Shown here piece by piece: positions 6,224 through 12,714 of a stretch of 12,714 nucleotides of DNA. The notes beneath the pieces were generated by a model. That model was not told where the DNA came from. It saw only the letters and a list, made by a program, of their open reading frames with translations, and searched no databases. The translations under genes were made by a program, and so were the position numbers. Numbering within the stretch: the first letter of the stretch is position 1; the number at the start of each line of letters is the position of its first letter. Where the stretch lies: the NCBI GenBank assembly GCA_964607765.1, contig CAZSNT010000234.1:1-12714 (forward strand), read 5' to 3'. The stretch comes from CAZSNT01 sp964607765 (GTDB lineage: Bacteria; Verrucomicrobiota; Lentisphaeria; Oligosphaerales; JABHEG01).

Positions 6224-9200
6224 ATGGCGAATCAGAGACTCAAATCGAAACGGGCGTTGAACATCCGTCTGGTGGTTTACCTCATCGTCGCGCTGTGGTG
6301 CGCCTGGTCGCTGCGCCATTACCGCGACCGGGACCTGTTCGACGTGCTGCGTGAGCAGGCCGCCCCCACGCTGAGTGAGGCCCAGGACTCGAAGGGGGAT
6401 TCCGAGGCCAGGATCAAGCGCTTGGAGGGCAAGCTGGCGGAGGTCGAGGACAAGACAAGCTCCGAATACACGCAGCTGGAGAAACAGATTGAGAGCGCCA
6501 AGGCGGAGGCGGAGCAGTACGGGAAGCGCTTGACCCGGTTCGAGAACATGATGGTCAAGGCGACTGAGTACCGGGACACCGGCAAGAGCGCGCCGTTCCG
6601 GTCCGTCTTGGACGCGGCTGACGATGTGAACCTGCGGCTGACCGACTACATCGAGATGCAGGAGGATCCGGACGCCGGTAACAAAGCTGTGCTGGCGAAG
6701 GTCTACCGGCAGTGTCTGGGAACGATCAAGCTCGGTCTGGATCTGCGAGGCGGCACGGAGTTTGTGGTCAGCTTCAAAGAGACGAGTCGCGATGAGCCGG
6801 CCCCGGAACCCGCTGGTCCCGAGCCCGCCGAAACGGCAGAGGCCGAGCCGGCCGAGCCGGCCCAAGGTGAAGAGACCGAGCCCGAGGAAGTCGCCGAAGC
6901 CCCCGCTGCCGCGGAAGAGGATGTATCGGACAAAGAGCGTGAACGGCGCCGGGAACGCGAGCTGCGCGGCCTCCAGCACAAGGTCATGGAGATCCTGCGC
7001 AACCGGGTCGACCGCTTTGGCATCGCGGAGCCGGAGATCAAGCCGGTGGGGCGCAGTTCTGTGTCCATCCGTCTCCCCGGCGTGACCGAGACGGAGAAGG
7101 AGCTCTATCGCAACCAGATCAAGGCGGCTGCCGTGCTGGAATTCCGCCTCGTCGATCCGAACAACAACACGAAAGTCATGGAGTGGCAAGCGGATCCCGA
7201 CACCTTCCAGCCGAGTTTCGGGTACGAACCCAAACCTCGCGAGATGGTCGGCGAGCGGGACGGCGAGACGTTCAAACAGCTCCTGTTCCTGCGTTCAGTC
7301 CCGGAGCCGCTGAGCGGGCGGGACGTGGTGTTCGCTCGGGCAACCCCGAACGAGTTCGGGAACTGGACGATCATTCTGCGTTTCAACCTGCGCGGTGCGG
7401 GGGAGTTTGCGCGGGTCACCGGCGACAACGTGGGCGAGCGGCTTGCCATTCTGCTTGACGGCAAAGTCTACAGCGCGCCGTCGATTCGGGAACGGATTGG
7501 CCAGGGCCAGGCGGAGATATCCGGCTCGTTCACCAGTCAGGAAGCGCGCGTGTTGGCGGGTGTGATCGAGTCCGGCGACTTGCCGGTCGAGATCACGCTG
7601 GACAGCGAGTTCGGCACGGACCCGACGCTGGGGCAGGACTCGATCAAGAGCGGGATCCGCGCGGCGTTGGGCGGCATGCTCCTGGTCGTTCTGTTCGTTC
7701 TGGGCTACTACCGCTTCCCCGGTCTCATTGCCGTGCTTGCGTTGGCGGTCAACATTCTGCTGATCATGGGAACCGTTTCCCTTGCGGGGATAACGCTGAC
7801 GCTTCCCGGTATTGCGGGTATCGTTCTGACCATCGGTATGGCCGTGGACGCCAACGTACTCATCTTTGAGCGACTGCGTGGTCAGCAACGGGCGAAAGCG
7901 TCGGCAGGCGTGAAGTGGGAGACGTCGCGCGGCCCGTGGCGCTCGCTGGCCCTGCTGATGAGTCACACTCGCACGAGTCTGGCCGCACGGCGTGCCGCAG
8001 CGGGGGGGAAGCGCGGCTACAAGAAGCGTAAGATCTCCGGCGGCGAACCGCAGTCCATCCACGTTGCGAGCTATGACCGCGCCTTCGTGACCATTTTCGA
8101 TGCGAACGTCACCACGCTGTTGACCGCCATCATCCTCTACGTGTTCAGTACGGGGCCGGTCCGGGGTTTCAGTGCGACGCTCGGTGTGGGGATTGTCTTC
8201 AGCATGTTCACGGCGCTGTTTATGACACGCACCATTTTCGATCGCATCAACTGGTGGCCGCCTGACGTGCTCAAGGGGCTTCTGGGGATGCGTTCGTTCT
8301 TCAAGAAGGACCCGAACTTCCCGATCCTCAAGTACAGCCGTGCGGCAGCGATCGGCTCGATCACCGTGATCGTGCTGGTGCTGCTGGCCGCGTTGGCGCG
8401 CGAGGCGGACAAGGAGTCGCCGGGGATTCTGAGCATCGACTTTGCAGGCGGCACGGTGGTGACGTACACGTACAACACGGAAGCTGACTTGCCGGAGGTC
8501 TCTGAGATCCGCAAACTTCTGGACGACAACGGCTACAAGAATTGCCGGATTGGCTGGAAAGACTCGGCCACACGCGAGCTGCGTCTGTTGGAAATCGTGT
8601 TGCCCGGGCGTTCGACGAACGAAGCGGCGACCGGTCTGACCGGCGCCGATGCGGCCGGCGCTTTGGCCGCACTGGACTTGGACCGGCTGCGGGCGACACT
8701 GAACGAAACATTCGACGGCCTGAGCTTCCAGCACGTCGCGACCAGCAGCGTAGGCAGCTTGATCGGGGCCGAGTTCCGGTGGAAGGCGCTGCTGGCCGCT
8801 GTACTGGCCGCGATCGCTATCGTCTGCTACATCTCCTGGCGGTTCCGGTTCGGTTACGGCATTGCGGCCGTGGCTGCGCTGATCCACGATGTGGTGATCG
8901 CCGCAGGCGTGTACTTGGTATGGCCCGGCGAACGACAGCTGTCCATGACGTCGCTGGCCGCGCTGCTGACGATCATGGGGTACTCGCTGAATGATACCAT
9001 CGTGGTGTTCGACCGAATCCGCGAACAGAAGAACGAGCAGGCAGGCAGGACGGTGGGCGGCAAGGCGAAAGGGATCGCCGATGACGCCAAGTTCTCCGAC
9101 GTGGTCAATACCAGTATCAACAACACGCTGTCGCGTACGCTGCTGACGTCGCTGACCACCCTGCTGGTGGTGGTGACCCTGTGGCTGTTCGGCGGCGGCG

Positions 9201-9319
9201 CCATCAACGACTTCGCCGTCGTGATGATGGTTGGCGTGGTTGTCGGCACCTACTCGTCGATCTTTGTGGCAAGCTCGCTCGTCGCTTACATCCACCACAA
9301 CCATCCGCGCCTGGTCTAG
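6224..9319 (+). CDS. secDF: Protein translocase SecDF (fused SecD-SecF)
   Basis: 1031 aa. The inner-membrane auxiliary engine of the Sec translocon, which uses the proton gradient to help pull preproteins out. SecD half: membrane segment 13-30, LGLDLRGGTEF (170-180), FGIAEPEIKPVG (265-276), P1 head (about 366-456, LLDGKVYSAPSI), then five segments (about 476-668) with GMAVDANVLIFER (538-550). SecF half: segment 707-725, IDFAGGT (738-744), then five segments (about 853-1020) with GYSLNDTIVVFDRIRE (919-934) and SRTLLTSLTT (970-979). D542, D924 and R971 match the residues tied to proton movement in this family. Oddities: about 140 residues between the first segment and LGLDLRGG, including a likely coiled coil (61-110); an acidic Pro/Ala/Glu linker (186-247); and a basic cytoplasmic loop of about 66 residues (551-617) where about 20 is usual. 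GAGAGAG (6210-6216) lies 7 nt before the ATG. Probably cotranscribed with yajC. Confidence 0.96.
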   Translation: MANQRLKSKRALNIRLVVYLIVALWCAWSLRHYRDRDLFDVLREQAAPTLSEAQDSKGDSEARIKRLEGKLAEVEDKTSSEYTQLEKQIESAKAEAEQYGKRLTRFENMMVKATEYRDTGKSAPFRSVLDAADDVNLRLTDYIEMQEDPDAGNKAVLAKVYRQCLGTIKLGLDLRGGTEFVVSFKETSRDEPAPEPAGPEPAETAEAEPAEPAQGEETEPEEVAEAPAAAEEDVSDKERERRRERELRGLQHKVMEILRNRVDRFGIAEPEIKPVGRSSVSIRLPGVTETEKELYRNQIKAAAVLEFRLVDPNNNTKVMEWQADPDTFQPSFGYEPKPREMVGERDGETFKQLLFLRSVPEPLSGRDVVFARATPNEFGNWTIILRFNLRGAGEFARVTGDNVGERLAILLDGKVYSAPSIRERIGQGQAEISGSFTSQEARVLAGVIESGDLPVEITLDSEFGTDPTLGQDSIKSGIRAALGGMLLVVLFVLGYYRFPGLIAVLALAVNILLIMGTVSLAGITLTLPGIAGIVLTIGMAVDANVLIFERLRGQQRAKASAGVKWETSRGPWRSLALLMSHTRTSLAARRAAAGGKRGYKKRKISGGEPQSIHVASYDRAFVTIFDANVTTLLTAIILYVFSTGPVRGFSATLGVGIVFSMFTALFMTRTIFDRINWWPPDVLKGLLGMRSFFKKDPNFPILKYSRAAAIGSITVIVLVLLAALAREADKESPGILSIDFAGGTVVTYTYNTEADLPEVSEIRKLLDDNGYKNCRIGWKDSATRELRLLEIVLPGRSTNEAATGLTGADAAGALAALDLDRLRATLNETFDGLSFQHVATSSVGSLIGAEFRWKALLAAVLAAIAIVCYISWRFRFGYGIAAVAALIHDVVIAAGVYLVWPGERQLSMTSLAALLTIMGYSLNDTIVVFDRIREQKNEQAGRTVGGKAKGIADDAKFSDVVNTSINNTLSRTLLTSLTTLLVVVTLWLFGGGAINDFAVVMMVGVVVGTYSSIFVASSLVAYIHHNHPRLV

Positions 9320-9424
9320 CCGTGGATCCAGGCGATGGACTCGCAACCGGGGCTGCCGTGAGTTGCGTTGTAACCGTTTAGCTGGACTGTTGGCTACCGT
9401 ATCCTGCCTGGCCGGACGTGGCGC

Positions 9425-9490
9425 CGCTCTCCGGGCGGCGGCTTCCGGTCGTCGCGCTGCGGAGGGGAAGCAGCCGCCGCCCGGAGAGCG
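9425..9490. repeat. Long GC-rich hairpin downstream of secDF
   Basis: A perfect 18-bp inverted repeat (9425-9442 with 9473-9490) is extended inward by 4 bp (9443-9446 with 9466-9469) past a 3-nt bulge, around a 19-nt loop. It begins 105 nt after the secDF stop. No T-run follows on either strand, so it is not a standard intrinsic terminator. Its right edge runs into GCTACG (9490-9495), the same hexamer that borders the dispersed hairpin repeats, so it may belong to a related group of elements. It could still protect the 3' end of the secDF transcript. Confidence 0.6.
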
Positions 9491-9582
9491 CTACGGTCGG
9501 AGCAGCCTTCCGGCACCAAGCTTAACGGTCACGCTGCGTTGAGTCAAGGGGCGAGCAAACGCTCTGCCTTTGGGGTTGTCCC

Positions 9583-9720
9583 AGTAACGTAGCCCGGGTC
9601 TCCCGACCCGGGAATCCTGCCGTGAAGTGTGCCGTGCCTTCGTGCGGCAGAAGTAACGTAGCCCGGGTCTCCCGACCCGGGAATCCTGCCGTGAAGTGTG
9701 CCGTGCNNNNNNNNNNNNNN
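9583..9720 (+). repeat. Tandem 69-nt repeat with hairpin core (copies B1 and B2, truncated by gap)
   Basis: The unit 9583-9651 is followed by an identical copy from 9652 until the N gap at 9707. The sequence resuming at 9807 (CTTCGTGCGGCAGA) is exactly the missing last 14 nt of a unit. So the array has at least two units, and probably more inside the gap. Each unit has a perfect 8-bp stem with a TCCC loop (9593-9612 and 9662-9681) after CGTAG. A second, imperfect hairpin pairs CTGCCG with CGGCAG (9617-9622 with 9645-9650). The 37-nt core matches copy A at the window's left end in opposite orientation. Confidence 0.85.
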
Positions 9721-9806
9721 NNNNNNNNNNNNNNNNNNNNNNNNNNNNNNNNNNNNNNNNNNNNNNNNNNNNNNNNNNNNNNNNNNNNNNNNNNNNNNNN
9801 NNNNNN
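9707..9806. other. Assembly gap of 100 N
   Basis: Exactly 100 N, a common placeholder for a scaffold gap of unknown size. It falls inside the 69-nt tandem repeat with the repeat phase intact on both sides, so the repeat most likely broke the assembly. The true length may be one unit, zero, or many. Confidence 0.95.
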
Positions 9807-9990
9807 CTTCGTGCGGCAGACTGGGCTGTCCCAGTGTGGTAAGGCGTTCGGGTGTTCCTGGGACAGTTCCTTGGGGAGAGCTCAGCGAGGGTAGTTATCG
9901 GATCCGCTCAGCTCCTGGGCTTCCCTCTATCTTGTTCGCCCACAGGGGCAACCCGTGCGGGCAACATAGCCGATTTCGCCATCCGTAGGA

Positions 9991-10032
9991 ACTTCCAGCA
10001 TCCGACATCCAGTATCCGGCATCCGGCATCCG
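9991..10032 (+). repeat. Heptanucleotide tandem repeat
   Basis: Six consecutive 7-nt units run from ACTTCCA and GCATCCG to a final pair of GCATCCG. Five of them (9998-10032) fit RYATCCR. The array ends 5 nt before the stop codon of the minus-strand secDF-like gene (10038). Short heptamer arrays are known from cyanobacteria and other bacteria; their role is unclear. Slippage would make the copy number variable between strains. Confidence 0.7.
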
Positions 10033-10037
10033 TGCAA

Positions 10038-12623
10038 TCACGACTGGGCGTCGCCAGGGACTTCGGTGTCCGCGTCCTCCGTCGGGGTTTCCGGGGCGGG
10101 CTCGGCCTTCTTCTCCCCGAGGCTTCGTTCCAGAGCCACCACCACGAGTGAGACGGATGAGAGTGTCCCGAAGATCGCGCCAACTGCGATGACCATGCCG
10201 AAATCGCGCAAGATCGAACGGCCGAAGATCCAGAGCGCCAGCGCGGCCCCGGCTGTCGTGAGACTGGTGAGCAGCACTCTCGAGGAGAGCTCGCGCAACG
10301 TACTGCGGAGATACTCGGGTGTGAGTCGCGGCATGGGCGCCGCCAGTGCCGGGGCGTCAGCCGCGGTCAGCTCTTCACGGTGCCGGAGCGGACCTGCTTT
10401 CTTGGCTTTGGGGTCTTCGTCGCGGTTCTTTCGCCCGGGATGCACGTGTCCGCACAGCACGATGGAGTCGTTTATCGAATACCCGATGATGGTGAGGATC
10501 GCTGCAGCTACGGGGATGGAGAGCGGCACACCCAGCAGGCTGATCGCGCCCAGTGTGATCACGCCGTCCAGGACCAGCGCGGCGACCACGGGCGTGGCAT
10601 AGCTGCCGCCGTAGGCGATGGCAATGAACAGCGTCATCAGCAGCAGGCCGACGGCGGCGCTGACCACAATGACCGTGCGGTTCAGCGCGATGACGGTCGG
10701 GCCGACCATTTCCACGGAGCCGACCTGCAGGCCGACGTCAACAGAAGATCGGACGTGCAGCAGGAAATCCTCCGCGGTCTTGTCATTGGTGATCACCGTG
10801 CCTCGAGTCCAGTCGTCCTCAGTCAGTTCGCCTTCAGCGGCGCTGCTGCGGGGTACGCGGACGCTGTACTCCACGGTGGCCCCCTGTTCGGCGTTGGGGC
10901 GCTTCATCCGCTTGACTTGGCAGCGCTCGCCGAAAAACTCGTCGGCCATGGCGGTCACGCGGTCTGTACCGATGTCGCGGTCTGCCAGGAGCACGACGTC
11001 CGTCAGTTCCTTGAAGTCCGGTCCGAGCTCGAGCCCGCGCGTGGCGAGCAGGAGCAGCGAGGAGGCGAGAGCTATGGCGTACAGGCCAAGGACGGCGTAC
11101 CGCAGTCTGTACAGATCGAACTTCAGCAGGAAGAACGGCTTGCTGAACGGCGAGAGATGCTCAAGTCGCTTCGCCGTTTTCTCGCTAATGACTTTACGCG
11201 TTCCCAGCGAGGCAATCTGTTCACGCGCCACGAAGATGTCCCGCAGCAGCCGGCGCGCGTAGTAGACGTTGACGCCGACCGCAATGCCGATGCCGAGAAT
11301 CATCACAGACACCAGATCCTTGATCGGGCCTTCCAGGAACCACAGTGGCGCGAGAGCGGCCACCGTTGTCAGGTTGGCCCACAGGATGACCGGCATCTCC
11401 ACCTTGAAGGCGCTCGCCAGCAGGTCACCTGCGCTCAGCGACGTCCGGCGCCAACGCTTGGCTGTCGGGTCGGCCTTGGGTGGCGCGGCTTGGATGTTCC
11501 GGTACTCCTCGAAGAACAGGATCAGGTTATCCACTGAGATCCCCATCAGCACGACCAGGCCTGACAGGGATGTCATGTTCAGCGTCACCCACCCGATCCG
11601 GCTCGCCGTATACAGCAGCAACGCTTCCAGCGGCAGGCAGACCAGGAAGGTGACCAGCATGGTCGCGTGATCGCAGTAAGCGAGGAGCAGCAGCGCCAGA
11701 ACGAAGCTGATGCCGACGGCCAAAGCGATGAACCCGCATTGCCGCGTCTCCTTGCCCAGTGTCGGGCTGACGAGTACTTCCGAGACGCGGTTCAGGGCAA
11801 CGGGAAGAGGCCCGGCCCGCAGGACTTTGACCAGTTGCTGCGCCTCGGTGACGCTGAAATCGCCCGTGATGATTGGCTGGTGGATGCCTTTGGCGGTTAT
11901 CACGGGTGCGCTGACAATGGTGTCATCGAAGCAGATGGCCAACTGCTTCTCGTAGAAGCGTGTGGTGAGTTCGGCGAACATGGTCGAGGCATGGCCCTTG
12001 AGCCCGAGAACGACCGTTGGCCGTCCGTGCTGGCCGAAGTCGACACGTGTTGAGCGGTAGTTGATGTGGGACGCGTCGAGCAGCGGCTCGTCAAGCCAAT
12101 AGTACTGATCGTCATCACGGCGTTTGAGGCAATCTTCGCGCACGGAGTCGGGGAATGCGTCCAAAGGCTTGGGGCCGTCCAGGACCAGGCGGAATGTGAG
12201 CAGGCCCGCGCCCCCCAGCAGGTCGCCCTTGACCCGGTCGATGGTCTCTGCGCCCGGCACCTCGATCGTGATGCGGTCATCGCCCAGGGGCCGCACAGTC
12301 AACTCGCTGAGGTCGAAGTGCCGGAGCCGGAGCAGAAACACCTCCTGCACGCGTCCCAGCGCGTTCCGCTTCTCCTGCGAGCTGAGGATGCCTTTGCGTG
12401 CGCAGTCGGTCGGGTCCAGCTGGTACTTGAGCTGCACGCCGCCCGTCAGGTCCAGGCTCTCCGGCAGCGAGAAACCGCCCTGGTCCATGGCCAGGAGCCC
12501 CAGCCACGCCACGACAACCAGCGGCACTGTCCAAGACACCCATCCCTGGGTCAGCGCCCGTTTCGCCGCTTCGCGCACCGCCTCCTTCTTCCGCAGGTCG
12601 TGCATTCCATCTTTAGCTGCCAT
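10038..12623 (-). CDS. Divergent second SecDF-like fused translocase protein
   Basis: 861 aa with the SecD-SecF plan. Segment 30-47 is followed by LDLTGGVQLKY (57-67; usually LDLRGG) and a P1 head (about 193-277, with LAICFDDTIVSAPVI and ITGDFSVTEAQ). Five segments (about 297-455) follow, with GISVDNLILFFEEYR (361-375). The SecF half has segment 505-527, GPDFKELTDVV (534-544), then five segments (about 650-828) with GYSINDSIVLCGHVH (714-728) and SRVLLTSLTT (781-790). D365, D719 and R782 match the proton-pathway residues, so it could still be driven by protons. Degenerate points: the SecF DF-x-GGT motif is lost, FDRIRE after the SecF aspartate is replaced by LCGHVH, and that loop gains about 25 residues. 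The C-terminal tail (835-861) is acidic and Pro/Ala-rich. GGGAG lies 11 nt before the ATG, a slightly long gap. No yajC adjoins it. It is an intact gene and probably a specialised paralogue. Confidence 0.88.
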   Translation of the reverse strand: MAAKDGMHDLRKKEAVREAAKRALTQGWVSWTVPLVVVAWLGLLAMDQGGFSLPESLDLTGGVQLKYQLDPTDCARKGILSSQEKRNALGRVQEVFLLRLRHFDLSELTVRPLGDDRITIEVPGAETIDRVKGDLLGGAGLLTFRLVLDGPKPLDAFPDSVREDCLKRRDDDQYYWLDEPLLDASHINYRSTRVDFGQHGRPTVVLGLKGHASTMFAELTTRFYEKQLAICFDDTIVSAPVITAKGIHQPIITGDFSVTEAQQLVKVLRAGPLPVALNRVSEVLVSPTLGKETRQCGFIALAVGISFVLALLLLAYCDHATMLVTFLVCLPLEALLLYTASRIGWVTLNMTSLSGLVVLMGISVDNLILFFEEYRNIQAAPPKADPTAKRWRRTSLSAGDLLASAFKVEMPVILWANLTTVAALAPLWFLEGPIKDLVSVMILGIGIAVGVNVYYARRLLRDIFVAREQIASLGTRKVISEKTAKRLEHLSPFSKPFFLLKFDLYRLRYAVLGLYAIALASSLLLLATRGLELGPDFKELTDVVLLADRDIGTDRVTAMADEFFGERCQVKRMKRPNAEQGATVEYSVRVPRSSAAEGELTEDDWTRGTVITNDKTAEDFLLHVRSSVDVGLQVGSVEMVGPTVIALNRTVIVVSAAVGLLLMTLFIAIAYGGSYATPVVAALVLDGVITLGAISLLGVPLSIPVAAAILTIIGYSINDSIVLCGHVHPGRKNRDEDPKAKKAGPLRHREELTAADAPALAAPMPRLTPEYLRSTLRELSSRVLLTSLTTAGAALALWIFGRSILRDFGMVIAVGAIFGTLSSVSLVVVALERSLGEKKAEPAPETPTEDADTEVPGDAQS

Positions 12624-12714
12624 GCCGTAACTGGCTCCCTTTGTGATATGGTACTGGCTATGGACAGCGCAGTGCTGCCCTGTGTACGTTGCCGGCGCAA
12701 GTCGTGTAATATGT

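Larger units (their letters stand above)
9320..10037. other. Gene-free repeat-rich stretch between the two convergent secDF genes
   Basis: This 718-nt stretch, 100 of it N, separates the stop codons of the two secDF genes. I see no credible gene in it. It holds an 18-bp-stem hairpin (9425-9490), two copies of a 69-nt tandem unit with a hairpin core (9583 onward) running into the N gap, and a 9-bp inverted repeat (9826-9834 with 9858-9866). It also has a weaker 10-bp inverted repeat with one mismatch (9878-9887 with 9905-9914), and a heptamer array (9991-10032). TGTCCCAGT occurs at 9577-9585 and again at 9827-9835, on both sides of the tandem array, like a possible target duplication. No hairpin is followed by a T-run, so no intrinsic terminator can be named for either secDF gene. 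Confidence 0.7.

Noticed and set aside
7295..9346. Very long open frame (683 codons) antisense to secDF
   Set aside because: It mirrors the well-supported SecDF gene. The translation is rich in Q, H and R with no recognisable domain, as expected for a shadow frame in GC-rich DNA.
9583..9720. CRISPR array
   Set aside because: Repeats are contiguous identical 69-nt units with no unique spacers, and no cas gene is near.
9858..9890. Terminator from the CTGTCCCAG/CTGGGACAG inverted repeat
   Set aside because: The 23-nt loop and the absence of a T-run make intrinsic termination unlikely. CTGGG/CCCAG can also pair locally at 9820-9835.
12660..12714. Start of a plus-strand gene (MDSAVLPCVRCRRKSCNM) running off the window end
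   Set aside because: It has only 18 codons, no Shine-Dalgarno and no promoter. The CxxC-like cysteines are suggestive but not enough.

Overview
The window reads as GC-rich chromosomal DNA from a bacterium of the Planctomycetes-Verrucomicrobia-Chlamydiae (PVC) group. Kiritimatiellota, Lentisphaerae or a verrucomicrobial relative is my best guess. The evidence is indirect: a GreA-type transcript-cleavage factor of about 705 aa (long GreA proteins of this kind are known from Chlamydiae), SecD and SecF fused in one chain, a Gfo/Idh/MocA oxidoreductase, and palindromic and heptamer repeats between genes. The run of exactly 100 N inside a tandem repeat suggests a draft scaffold, possibly metagenome-derived.

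Layout. (1) 1-1470: a copy of a dispersed hairpin repeat, a plausible sigma70 promoter, then a single-gene oxidoreductase unit (193-1386, +) closed by a clear intrinsic terminator (1432-1470). (2) 1491-5631, minus strand: an apparent three-gene operon read right to left. It holds an NtrC-type sigma54-dependent response regulator, a small lipoprotein resembling the P1-head subdomain of SecD, and the long GreA-like protein. (3) 5859-9319, plus strand: yajC followed 17 nt later by a SecD-SecF fusion of 1031 aa with several insertions. (4) 9320-10037: a 718-nt stretch with no gene, holding an 18-bp-stem hairpin, a 69-nt tandem repeat broken by the N gap, more inverted repeats and a heptamer array. 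(5) 10038-12623, minus strand: a second, divergent SecD-SecF fusion of 861 aa, convergent with the first. (6) 12624-12714: a short upstream region with no supported gene.

How it fits together. Three proteins within 9 kb carry a SecD P1-head fold by motif reading: the canonical SecDF, the divergent SecDF and the lipoprotein. YajC and canonical SecDF are auxiliary parts of the Sec translocon that use the proton gradient to help pull exported proteins across the inner membrane. The second SecDF keeps the proton-pathway residues but has lost the usual SecF DF-x-GGT motif and the FDRIRE motif after the SecF aspartate. It may therefore serve a specialised role. I found no CRISPR array, tRNA, rRNA, transposase or defence gene.
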